DNA of 64,000 nt from Verticillium longisporum (taxonomy: Eukaryota > Ascomycota > Sordariomycetes > Glomerellales > Plectosphaerellaceae). How positions within the stretch are numbered: the first letter of the stretch is position 1; the number at the start of each line of letters is the position of its first letter. The position numbers and the translations under genes are program-made. The stretch is taken from contig JAETXT010000005.1 of NCBI GenBank assembly GCA_019188255.1, positions 5,828,001 to 5,892,000 of the forward strand, given 5' to 3'. Of the stretch, positions 45,038-55,263 are shown piece by piece. The notes under the pieces are model-generated. The model ran no database searches. It was not told where the DNA came from and saw only the letters and a list, made by a program, of their open reading frames with translations.

Positions 45038-46572
45038 AGGGAGCCGGATTCTTTTCTCTTCTTTTTGTTTCAGATGGCTTCCTATGAGCAACGAGAATTC
45101 GCCGCAATCGCGTCTGTGGTTCAGACGGCCGTCAGTGCTCGGGTAGGTAGCATAGCAAGGTGTTCGAGCATTGGAGTTTGGCAGTTCGTAGGACTCGGGC
45201 AGGACTATTGCTGGAGAGATTTCCATGGTGATCCACAGCTAGGATTCGCTACTGAAGGAATCATCGTCAGCCAGAACCACATTGCCGTTGGACTACGTGC
45301 AGCGCCTCATATGTTGGTCTCGTGACGTCCGATCTTGGTGTTGAAGCGACACGTGAGCATGAGGGATCGAGGATTTGCATGTGATCGCGGCGTTGCCGAC
45401 AGGATGGGGCCGATCGCAGAAGGCGGGGGTGCTGTAGCAGGGGGAGCTCCAGTGGAGGGGAGCATATCAGTCAGCGCCTGGGCACGCTGGGATGTTCCTG
45501 AGGTGTGTGGAATGCGTGACGGCGATTGTTTCGTTTGCTCTGCGTTTCTTCCTCTGCCCACGACTCTCACCTCGATCGCCAAGTATCTCGTCTTGGGGTT
45601 GCGCGTCCATTCGGCTGACATCGAGCGATTCCGCGCATCGCAACAAGACGCCAAGACCCAGCTCGCAAGGCCTGGCCGACCAAAGCCGAACATTCCGGGG
45701 GCGGCTGTCGTGAGGTTTGGTGGACCACCATCGACTTGACCTCTACTTTCTTCACCTCTGGGGGCGCAGGGCGATGACGTTATGACCACATCGTTGCGCC
45801 TGCTTTCCACTGTTCGTTGTCGCGCTTGCACTTGCAACTGCAACTGCACCTGCACTTGACCTTGCCCTTGCGCTTGGAGGAGCGAAGGAAAGGGGCCTGC
45901 CAACCTGCTGCACGCGCTTGCCAGACTGATCGATCTCGTCTGCCATCCCATCAGTCGCGTCGCGGGTGCTCCTGCCGCCGCCGCGCCAGTTGCTGGTACC
46001 AGTTGCTGCTACCTACCTAACTAACCTCCCTACAGCCACAGCGAAGGTACCGCCAGCTGGCACACCGACGTCAGCCTGATCGTCAGTCAGTCGAGGCCCG
46101 ACTCTGGTCCTTCCTGCTGTCTTTCTGTCCTTCTGTCTTTCCTTCTGGAACCACGTCGCGAGATTTCATGGCTGCCTTTGTGAGTAAAAATTCCATTCCC
46201 ACCTGCACCTCCATCTCCGCCTCCTTCTCCACGTCCACCTCCCACCCAAATCTTCTCTCCCTTTCATCCCATCCCATCACCATCCCCACTCGCCCCAGTG
46301 CCGACCACGCCCCAAGCACGGTCGACGCGCGACTCGCTGCCCTGACCAGCATCTGCGCGCCGCGCGTGGGACCCTGCCTCGGTGTACTCCAACTCTACCC
46401 ACCTGTCCCGTGCGATATCGTTTCCCACGTCATCGCAGGTACGCCAGGCGAGCCAGCACGCCTCGTCACGTTCTACTGCCACTCACCTTCCTCCACCTCC
46501 ACCTCAACGCCATCAGACAACGGCAGGTTCGTTAACGTCGCTACTCGCTAGGACACGCCTTGGCTCTCCCAC
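45038..46572. other. Intergenic, with a hexanucleotide-like repeat
   Basis: No supportable gene. About 45823-45879 carries a run of TTGCAC/ACTGCA/CTTGCC-like hexamers. A C/T-rich leader (about 46120-46300) precedes the peroxin-like gene. Confidence 0.5.
45823..45879. repeat. Degenerate 6 bp tandem repeat (CTTGCA-like)
   Basis: About nine hexamers drifting from CTTGCA through ACTGCA and CCTGCA to CTTGCC and CTTGCG. Confidence 0.8.
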
Positions 46573-48361
46573 ATGGCGACCCCAAAACCCGCCCGAGGCG
46601 GCGACGATACCTCGTCCGTGGCCGACGATAATCCTCAGAACTCGGCTCCCTCCGCCGCACCTCCGACCTTTGCCTCCTTCTCGCCCGTCACCCTGTCGGC
46701 ATCCGTCCCCTCCCGCTCCTCTCGTCGATCCACCATTCTCGTACACCAGAAAAGCCCCCTGTTGCTGGCCACGCCGCCACAAATCACACGCGCCCTCGCC
46801 TACTCGCACTCTTTTCTCCTACCCATGAACAAGGCTGTTGGGCTGCTGAGCTGGACGACGGGTGACCCCTGGGAGAGCTTCCTCCTCGTCTGTGCCTGGT
46901 GGGCCATCGTTCTCTACGGCGATGTCGTCATACGCAGTGCCGGCCCCTTGGTCCTCGTTCTCGGCCTCATTCTCGCCATGTACTCCCGACGTTACAGCCC
47001 TTTGAGCAGCAGCGGCTGGATGGATGACCGCGACCCCGAACCGACAAGATACCAGAAGGGGCATGCACGCTCAGGCTCCGAGATCACACACACCCGCCAC
47101 CAGAAGACATTGGACGAGATTGTCGAGACGTTGAAGGAGTTTACGGGACGGTGCAATGTGCTGCTGGGCCCGGCCCTCGAGTTGACGGACTTTCTGAGCA
47201 CGCAGCGCACGCCTACAAGTGCCACGACGAGACCCGCGCTGACGGCCCTGTTTGTGCGAATCCTTTTCTGCACGCCCTTCTGGTGGGCCCTGACTCTGCC
47301 GCCTTGGAGGATCATCACGACCAGAAGAGTTGTGTTGCTGCTCGGCACGCTCGTCTTGACATGGCACGCGCGCGTGGCCAAGGTGGCCAGAACCATTCTC
47401 TGGCGGAGCGCGACTGTGAGGAAGACTGTGGCTCTCGTCACGGGTTTGCGCTTCGAAAAGCCCGATCGCAAGCTAACGCCTCAGCCCGACTCTGATATTG
47501 TCACGGCATCGGCCGATGGGCCTGTGCCGAAGATTGATCGCCAGACCTCCGAGCTGACAAAAGCCCTTCGTCAGAGGAGCCACAAGCACGGGAACAACGC
47601 CACGGGGCGAGATGCCGGAGTGAAGTTTACCTTTATCCTGTACGAGAACCAGAGACGATGGGTCGGTTTGGGTTGGACACAGAGTTTGTTTGCATACGAG
47701 CGTGCGGCATGGACGGATGAGCATAACAATTCCGTCCCAGCGAAGGATGTCTTTGAGTTGCCTGACGTCGAGGATGGCAGCAAGATGAGGTGGCGATGGG
47801 TTGCAGGAAGCCGTTGGCGCGTCGATGGCGTGACTGACGATGTTGCTGAAGAGACGGATTTTGACGGAGAAGCCGGGAAGAATGGCTGGATTTACTATGA
47901 TAACAAGGTACGCATTCGTGGCCACCGGGTTGGGACGTAAAACTAACAAAGACCAGTGGCAAGCAGGCCGTCGCGGGGAAGATGGCTGGGGCAAGTGGAC
48001 GCGCCGCCGAAAGTGGTACCGCGATGCCGAGCTCGTCGAGATCTCGGAGGAGGAGCTCGCGGCGGCGGCGGCGGCAGCGACAACAGCACCATCTCAGCCA
48101 ACAACACACGTTTATAGCACACTTTCCGAGAAGATGGTGTCACCAACGCAATCGACACATAACCTGCCGCCATTCTCCGAAGACGGGGCGAGCGAACAGG
48201 CCCCGGCATCCCTATCGTCTTCCGGTGGGGGTCGATCGTTCTTCCGCAAGCCATTGCGAAGGAGAGGAACGGGCCAGTCGTCTACCTCGGTCGCGACGAG
48301 TAGACGGCGGTCGGAGGTGGTCCAGAGAGAAAGAAGGGAAGGCGAGAGAGCGAGGTCATGA
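46573..48361 (+). CDS. Dysferlin-domain peroxin-like membrane protein (Pex24/Pex28-32 family)
   Basis: Members sit in the ER or peroxisome membrane and control peroxisome number and contact sites. Exons are 46573-47907 and 47957-48361 (579 residues). A Ser/Pro-rich start is followed by a reticulon-like membrane region (SFLLVCAWWAIVLYG, AGPLVLVLGLILAMYS, LFVRILFCTPFWWALTLPPW). The DysFN motif FILYENQRRWVGLGWT, then FAYERAAWTD, lies at about residues 356-385. The DysFC motif MRWRWVAGSRWRVD, then NGWIYYDNKW, straddles the intron. Splicing at GTACGC..ACCAG restores the final Trp of DysFC, which supports the model. The C-terminus is Ser/Arg-rich. The gene is intact. Confidence 0.87.
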
Positions 48362-48781
48362 GCGGTGATGAGGCGGGGGTGGATGAGGTTGGCAGACGGG
48401 TCAACTTGGCACTGCAGGGACAAGGCGGTCCTGGATGGGGAATAGGAGACGAGGCAAGGATGAGCCTCGAGTGATAGCCTGAATGAAGATGTTGAAATGC
48501 CGTCAGGCTGCGTTGCAGTCAGTGGTGCTTGTGCCGATGTGGTGGCCCTGAGGAACATGAAGTCTAATCAGACTGTCGTTCTGCAGACCTACATGGGGAC
48601 GCCTCTTCCACAGCAGACTTTACAGAACAACCAGGCCAAGCACGTGCGCAAACATGATCGTGTAAGGACGTATCATGCACATCACAAGCCGGATGAACGG
48701 TGCGACACCACTGGAAATTGTACGAATCAGGCTCCGAGCCAGTCTATAATCATTGCTCTCGACTCTCGACATCCTATCAAC
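48362..48781. other. Intergenic between convergent genes
   Basis: 420 bp of 3' flanks; nothing recognised. Confidence 0.6.
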
Positions 48782-50125
48782 CTATGGCTTCTCCTGTTGC
48801 TTCAGCACATATTCGAAGGCCTCATCTAGTATAGCCAGGCCCTCGGCAATCTCGTCCTCTGTCACGGTCACGGGCGGTGCCAGGCGGAACACGCCACCCA
48901 TACCCGGCAGATTCACGACGTTGCACGACAACCCCCTGTCCATGGCCCGCTCCGACACGGCCTGGCCGAGTTCCGACCCCGGCGCCTTGGTCTCGGCATC
49001 CGAGATGATCTCAATCCCCTGCAGCAGGCCCTTGCCCCGCACGTCGCCGACGCACCAGTACTTGTCCCTGAGGCGCAGCAGGCCCTCGCGCAGCTGGTGG
49101 CCCCTCGCCTCGGCGGCGGCGCAGAGGCCGTCGCGGCGCACAATCTCGAGGACCTTGGCGCCGACGGCGGCGGGCAGCGGGTCGTTGAGATGGGTCGTCA
49201 GCCACAGGAAGCCCTTGGCGCGACAGCCCCTTTCGATCTCGGCCGACGTCGTCACGGACGCCAGCGGCAGGCCGGCGCCCAGCGTCTTGGACAGGCACAG
49301 AATGTCGGGCGTGACGCCGTCGTGCTCAAAGGCGAACATGCGGCCCGTGCGGCCGACGCCCGTCTGCGCCTCGTCGCAGATGAGCAGCATGCCCCGCGCG
49401 CGGCACCCCTCGGCCAGCGCGGCGAGGTACCCCTGCGGCAGGTCGAGGATGCCGCCCGTGCTGAGGATGGGCTCGAAGATGAACGCCGCCAGCGACCCGA
49501 CCGACTGCCTGTCGACGAGGGACCAGCCGTAGTCGAGCTCGGCGCGCCAGTCGTAGGTGCCGTCGGCGCGGCGGAACGGAGACCGGTAGGCGTACGGCGC
49601 GGGAAAGGCAATGTGGCCCGGCGCGCTGGGGATGCCGGCGCGGCGCCCCGTCGAGTAGGTCGCGGCCGCGGCGCCGGCCGTGAGGCCGTGGTACGAGGCC
49701 GAGAAGGCGACAATCTCGAACCGGCCCGTGTACGTCTGCGCGAGCCGGATGGCGGCCTCGGTCGACTCGGAGCCCGTGCTCAGGAACAACGACTTGGTCA
49801 GCGGCGCCGGCAGCAGCGAGGCCAGGGCCTGCGCGAGGTCGAGCACCGGCTGCGTCAGCATGTTGGACAGCAGGTGGTCGAGGTTCGCGGCGTGGTGGTT
49901 GATGACGGCCGCGATCTCGGGGTGCGCGTGGCCGAGGAGGGACGACATTTGACCCGAGGTGAAGTCGAGGATCGGTCGGCCCGTCGAGTCGTAGAGCCGC
50001 GTGCCTTTGGTCTTGGTGATGATGAAGGGGGAGGGAGGCACGCCGGTGTACAGGATATGCTTCGAGGCGAGGGGCCGGAAGGTGGCCGGGTCAACGGCGT
50101 CGGACATGGCAATGGCGGAGCCCAT
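48782..50125 (-). CDS. 2,2-dialkylglycine decarboxylase-like PLP enzyme (class III aminotransferase fold)
   Basis: In bacteria this enzyme decarboxylates 2-aminoisobutyrate and related alpha,alpha-dialkyl amino acids, then transaminates pyruvate to alanine. The protein is 447 residues, single exon. ILDFTSGQMSSLLGHAHPEI matches the dialkylglycine decarboxylase signature, with Gln59 at the position of the catalytic-pocket Gln. GSE (118-120) binds phosphate, Asp251 in DEAQTGVGRTG binds the pyridine nitrogen, and Lys280 in LSKTLGAGLPL forms the Schiff base. LPGMGGVFRLAPP holds the carboxylate-binding Arg. Tyr145 (SYHGLTAG) stands where bacterial enzymes, as I recall, have Trp. Methionine 7 is an alternative start. 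A generic omega-aminotransferase is the main alternative. Confidence 0.86.
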   Translation of the reverse strand: MGSAIAMSDAVDPATFRPLASKHILYTGVPPSPFIITKTKGTRLYDSTGRPILDFTSGQMSSLLGHAHPEIAAVINHHAANLDHLLSNMLTQPVLDLAQALASLLPAPLTKSLFLSTGSESTEAAIRLAQTYTGRFEIVAFSASYHGLTAGAAAATYSTGRRAGIPSAPGHIAFPAPYAYRSPFRRADGTYDWRAELDYGWSLVDRQSVGSLAAFIFEPILSTGGILDLPQGYLAALAEGCRARGMLLICDEAQTGVGRTGRMFAFEHDGVTPDILCLSKTLGAGLPLASVTTSAEIERGCRAKGFLWLTTHLNDPLPAAVGAKVLEIVRRDGLCAAAEARGHQLREGLLRLRDKYWCVGDVRGKGLLQGIEIISDAETKAPGSELGQAVSERAMDRGLSCNVVNLPGMGGVFRLAPPVTVTEDEIAEGLAILDEAFEYVLKQQEKP

Positions 50126-50754
50126 AATGGCCAGTGTGGGAGGATTGTGTATGTAGAGGGAGGAGGAGAAGGAGGAGGAAGAGGATGAGGAAGGAGAGCA
50201 ATGCCGTGAGCAACTTGCAAGTGTCTATCAAGGGTTTATATAGGCAGGAGCTCTTAATCCGCCCCTCAAGCCCGACATTATATCTCACATTGCGTCCGCG
50301 GGAAACTGGGCAGAGGCATGAGGTCTACAATCAGTCTACGCCAGTGTTGACTGTAGTGAAGGTCCCGGTCATCTTCCGCGGAGAGGACACCATCCGCGGC
50401 GAAGAGTTTCCCGCGGCCGTCTCCTATCTCCAGCTGCAGCAGGCTCAAGCCAATCGTCCATACCCTTCTGCAGTATGTTGCAGTGACTATCGGGCTGTCT
50501 CACGCAGACAGCATTGGGTGGCGTGATTGGGTGACATGTATGAGGGGCTGCTGGTGCTTTATCGTAGGCAGGGTGTGTTGCGAGGACGAAGCCACCATGG
50601 GTCAAGCAATGCCGCACAACCCCAAATTCGACACCCAACGGCATCTCACGGTCTGCTGTGCCCGCATAGTCACTGGAGCCAATTCAATCGATTACGTAGA
50701 GAAGGCGTCAATAGATTGATCTGTATTTGTCCCATCTCAGTCCAGACCTCTGAC
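50126..50754. promoter_or_regulatory. Promoter of the decarboxylase gene; 3' flank of the MFS gene
   Basis: 629 bp between two same-strand genes. It contains four CCGCGG palindromes (separate entry). A stretch of AGG/GAG-rich plus strand (C/T-rich on the coding strand) lies at about 50155-50195, just before the start codon. Confidence 0.6.
50296..50416. promoter_or_regulatory. Cluster of four CCGCGG palindromes upstream of the decarboxylase
   Basis: CCGCGG occurs at 50296-50301, 50376-50381, 50394-50399 and 50411-50416, i.e. about 170-290 bp upstream of the start codon. The second is within TCCGCGGA, identical to the yeast Pdr1/Pdr3 (PDRE) core. Zn2Cys6 dimers commonly bind inverted CGG half-sites, so this is a good candidate operator for such a factor; which factor is unknown. 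Confidence 0.55.
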
Positions 50755-52703
50755 TTACGCCACCGTCTTCTTCTGCAGCATCGCATCCCTCTTCAGCACT
50801 TCATCCTTCATGACAACGGCTCGATCGTTGTTCTTCTTGCTCCGGTCCGTGCTCACTGTACACGCCGCCGCAATGGTAGCGCACACGCCAAAAGCTATAG
50901 CTACGAGATACACCAAGCTAAACCCTTGGACATAGGACTCGCGCGCCCCTTCGATAACCCGATCCACGAGATCTGGCGTCGCCCCGCTAACCGCCTCATA
51001 TGCTGTTCGTGTGTTGAGTGTCGCCGCCTTGATCATGGACTGCAGCAGGCCTTCGGAAAACTCAACATCCGAGGCCTCAATCGCAGCCGTCAGCTGCCCC
51101 GGGAGGACCTGGTTGAAGCGGTTCGTGTAGATGGCTGTGTAAATAGCCGTCGCCACGGCACCACCAAACAGGCGGAACGTGCCTGCGAGGCCGACGGCAA
51201 CGCCCAGATCTCGCTGATCCTCGAGGCCAAAGGAGAGCATGGTGAATGAAAGCAGCTGAGGCGGGGTGATGGTTGTGGCAGCCAGGACCACTGTCACGAT
51301 GGCTTGGGCCTCGTCGTTGGCGCCGACCGAGGCCATTGAGCCGATGAGGGCGGTCTGGACAATGGTGAAGGCTACAAGCTGCCACTTTTCGTGGTGCAGG
51401 CGGGAGCAGATGAAGACGACGACGAGGCCGGCAGCTGGGGACGTTAGCAAACGAATCCACGGGGATGGATCGGGGGCAACGCACTCCAGGTGCCACAGGA
51501 AAAGATGGTGGCATACACCCCGCGCATGATGATGTCGCCCTCGGGCACAAAGAATGCCTGTGACTGGCGGGGCCACAGCACGTTCATGCTGTAGTAGAGC
51601 ATGCCACCGACGAAGCAGACGACGATGACCATGTCGAACCTGTAGGCTATCAGCCATGTCTCATACGGACGGAGGGAAAGACGTACTCGCGCACTCTCCT
51701 GAACAGCTTCGGTGGGAAGAGAGGATATTTCAACGGCGCATATGTGCACCACAACCCAACCGCAATAAAGCAGCATCCTCCTATGATGATCGGACACAAC
51801 GTCCCGGGATGCGTCCACGGATAGGTGCGGCCGCCAAAGTTGACGCCGATCAGGCACAGAGCACCGCCTGAAAGGAAGAGAAAGACACCGACCCAGTCCA
51901 TCTGCTTCACCAGCTGCCACTTCGTCTCGCCATCTTCGCGATGCTTCATCTCGAAATCGGGAGGGTTGTAGAAGAAGAATAGCATCAGAAACGCAAAGCA
52001 GTGGAATGAAAAGAGATACCAGTAGGCGCCCCTCCAACCAATATCCTGATGCGCAATGAAGGCGTAGCTGACGAGTGGACTCGAGAAGGCAAGCGCCAAG
52101 CTGACGTCTAGGCCGCCGACGGCCATGACGCGGTAGCGGTTGGGCACGGCCTCTTGGACGCAGGCGTAGCAAAGCTCTTGGAAGCCTGAGCCGATGCCGA
52201 AGAGCGCGCCTGACACGATCATTTGGTTGATGGACCGCCCGTTCGCGCCGACGAGGCAGCCGCAGATGGATATCAAAGCACCTGTCATCATAAAGTAGCG
52301 GCGGCCGAAAATGTCAGAGAGACGTCCGCCGATGGAGACGATCATCGAGGCGCCGAACGTCCAGTTCAGAGTAATCCACGTCGAGTTGGGGTCTGGTCCG
52401 AGTTCGGCATTGATGTAGGAAAGGGTCGTTGCTGGGATGAGCATGGACATGATGTAAGCGTTGATCTGGCCGCACATTGCCTGTAATGCACAAATTAGCG
52501 ATGTTTCTTGTGTAAGACGGGAGGGATCTTCTTACTATGTAGGCCAGAATAGTTTCTTTGGTAAGCTTTCCATCCTCTCCGTTGTCCATTGGTGTCATGG
52601 ACGTATTTGCATGCTCGATTTGTTGATGCATCTCCTTCTCACCAGCATCGTAGGCGAGGCCATCCGAGTCGGAAGTCTGTTGCGGTGCTGGCGTGATAGC
52701 CAT
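50755..52703 (-). CDS. MFS transporter, TRI12 (trichothecene efflux pump) type
   Basis: Membrane transporter with about 14 predicted segments, in the drug:H+ antiporter group that includes siderophore and toxin exporters. Exons on the minus strand are 52703-52536, 52480-51687, 51639-51485 and 51434-50755 (598 residues). Introns are 47-55 bp with GTAAGA, GTACGT and GTGCGT donors. The hydrophilic N-terminus is ~56 residues. The MFS loop motif appears as GGRLSDIFGRRYFMM. LNWTFGASM and ALFGIGSGFQE are typical of this family. LAGTFRLFGGAVATAIYTAIY lies in the C-terminal half. It lies upstream of, and in the same orientation as, the decarboxylase gene. Substrate is unknown. The name reflects the family, not toxin production. 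Confidence 0.9.
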
Positions 52704-53723
52704 GATGGACAGCTGGCTCCTTTAATGCGGTGCTTCAAAGGGTACCGATGTGTTTGCCATATAGAATTGGTTTCAAGATCGTCATGCTGGAGATATGGCG
52801 ATGGCGCGGGTCTCCTTTAGTAGGGAAACATCTCATGCAACGTCCAGGCTACACTCGCCCTGGCCGAGCCAGCGATCCGAGCCTGCTTGCTTTCCGGGAG
52901 CACATTTCCTCACTGAAGGCTTAGCTCTGGCGATGGGCTATTCCCGCTTCCCCGGGAGGCCTGGTGAAAGGCTTGGTCTTGAGATCGTCCTGGCCCTATA
53001 CGTTGGGACACGCCATTGGAAGTCGGGCCAAGTGTGATGGAGATGGCTCTCCAGGGAGGCAACTCCAGGGAGGCGCTTCGCCTCGCCCGCCCGCTTGTGA
53101 TCGTCCAGGCTTGCCCTGGCGTCCTGAATCCATGACATCTATTCACCAGCTTATCCTGTCTCTGACCTGACTTGTCTAACGACGACATGGTCTGGGGCCC
53201 CGCAGCGCCGTTTCTGACCTAGTCTGCACAGCACTACAGGGGTGCTTGGCACCAAACCAGCATGCGGGGAGCGTCGGTACAGTGAGCGGCTACCCGCGAA
53301 AGGTTTCCCGGCGTAGACTCTCGAACCCACCGTTACCAGCCTCCAAATGGCGTCGCCTTGCAAGGCTGATGAGCATTGTATGCCCTTGGTCACAACGAGC
53401 AAAGAGGGAAACGGCTTCACCCACTGCTGCCAAGATAACGGTACGAGCTGGCTCCATTGGCTGCATCCCAGAGGAAAATGTCAAGACGGGTTGTAAGATT
53501 CAATCGGCCCCTCTACTCAACGGGACGGGTAGCCATGAGACATGCGGAAAATCTTGTCCGTGATCAGCGGTAACATTGGGTCAAGATGCAGAGCGTACCT
53601 GAACAAGCAGGAAAGGACCGATTTCCGCTGAGCGGCAAAAAGAGACCGACGTGCTGCTTGATAACAACGCCGTTCTTTGCATCTTTCACGACAGGTTGAT
53701 AGCTTCGCTCGAGTTGCACCATC
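52704..53723. other. Intergenic, divergent promoter region of the MFS and NmrA-like genes
   Basis: 1.02 kb without a supportable gene or repeat. Confidence 0.5.
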
Positions 53724-54653
53724 ATGACCAAAGTGGTGGTTTTTGGGGCGTCCGGTGTGCAAGGCGCGGCTCAGGTCGAAGCTCTCGCACGAGCGGGTCA
53801 TCACCCTGTTGCAGTGAGCCGGAATCCAAAGCCGCTTGCCATTGACGACAAGCCAATCGAGACATGCGCCGCCAACTTTTCAGATGAAGACGCCGTCAAG
53901 GCATCTCTGAAGGACGCCGAGGTTGTCTTCCTCAATCTGCCCTCGACCTCATTTCAAGCCACCGAACCGGTCATCGCTGCCGCCAAGCTCATCGGGAAAG
54001 CGGCATCATCAAGTCCTACCGTTCGCCTCCTCGTCTTCAACACTAGCATGCCAGTTCCGGACACGAAGCGTGGAATCAAATCCCAGGACGACCGCATCGA
54101 CATGCGCCAGATACTTCGCGAGACAGGTCTGCCCGTCATCTGCATACAGCCTGTGGTCTTTCTCGACAATCTCCTCGAAGGCTGGGCATACCCCCCCATT
54201 GCTGAGCGGTCGACCATTGTGTACTGCCACAAGCCCGACCTCGAGGTGTCGTGGATCTGTCACCGGGACGTCGCCCGTCTCATGATTGCCGCCATGGAGC
54301 GACCAGAGCTCGCGGGGCGCAACTTTGCCGTCGGCGGGCCCGAGACGGTCTGTCTGGCTCAGCTGGCGGACAAGCTGTCGCGGGCGTGGGAGCGGCCCAT
54401 GGGATACGAGAATCAAACGGTCGATGACTTTTGCGACAAGATCAGCGCGGCCATGAAGGAACGGGCGGGGCTGGACACGGAGAGGGTCATGAAGCAGATG
54501 CACACGGCGTACACCTATTACAACGAAGCGCCCGAGAAGCCATTCAAGGTTGACATGGGACCCGTATTGGAAGAACTGCCGGCGGAGCTGACATCTCTGG
54601 AGGGATGGGGGAGGATGACGCGACACCGTCTCCCGGATTTGCAGTTTGTGTAG
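53724..54653 (+). CDS. NmrA-like NAD(P)-binding protein
   Basis: Atypical short-chain dehydrogenase fold, 309 residues, single exon. The N-terminal MTKVVVFGASGVQGAA has the glycine-rich NAD(P) motif GASGVQG of NmrA/isoflavone-reductase-like proteins. NPKPL after strand 2 fits NADP binding. A classical YxxxK pair is not seen where expected, so it may be a redox sensor or a reductase using other residues. The C-terminus is helical (MKERAGLDTERVMKQMH). No targeting signal is evident. The gene is intact; substrate or partner is unknown. Confidence 0.85.
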   Translation: MTKVVVFGASGVQGAAQVEALARAGHHPVAVSRNPKPLAIDDKPIETCAANFSDEDAVKASLKDAEVVFLNLPSTSFQATEPVIAAAKLIGKAASSSPTVRLLVFNTSMPVPDTKRGIKSQDDRIDMRQILRETGLPVICIQPVVFLDNLLEGWAYPPIAERSTIVYCHKPDLEVSWICHRDVARLMIAAMERPELAGRNFAVGGPETVCLAQLADKLSRAWERPMGYENQTVDDFCDKISAAMKERAGLDTERVMKQMHTAYTYYNEAPEKPFKVDMGPVLEELPAELTSLEGWGRMTRHRLPDLQFV

Positions 54654-55263
54654 AATGAGTCGTCGGTGATCCGAGAGAGTTGCAAGAGTTGTTGTGACGA
54701 CTCGGCGGAAGAATGTCAATCCGTGCATGGGGCACTCTTGGCTTCGTCGTGGTAACCCTTTGAAATTGTCCTGCTTGACCATTTGTGAATGCCATCCGAG
54801 GTGATCCATTGACATGAAGCAAGTCGGACGATGGAATCCTGAGAAGTTTCGGAAGACTGGCTGCAGTCGTTGAGATAGAAAGCATCATGCTGGTGTTGGA
54901 GGATTGTTGGGAAGTACCGAGAGCCGTAGAGTAGAGCAGGTACGGCACTCTACATCAGCAGGCGTGACCCGCGATCTACTGCCGAAGATGCTTGGTGGGG
55001 CCTTCCCCCACAGTCTGGACGTCACCCATTGGGGAAAAGCGTTCTTCCCCCATTGCCGATGCTCTCAAGGAACCGAGAGCGGTAGTGTGCATCTCGAGCG
55101 CAGGGCGTTTCTCTTTCTGTGTGTGTTCTTCATCTTTCTACTCCATGATACCCCTCCCTTCGATTGATTGACGATATTCGATCGATTGACAATATCGAAA
55201 GACCTTTGATTCCCCTTTCGTCCTGTCCTTATTACTCGACAGACTGCCAGCCAAACGCCCACC
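54654..55263. other. Intergenic between NmrA-like and thiolase genes
   Basis: 610 bp; promoter and leader of the thiolase. CGAT/ATCGAT-rich direct repeats (about 55160-55200) were noticed, nothing else. Confidence 0.5.

Noticed and set aside
49097..50188. A 363-codon plus-strand frame opposite the dialkylglycine decarboxylase
   Set aside because: Arg/Gly/Glu-rich shadow; all catalytic motifs lie on the minus strand.
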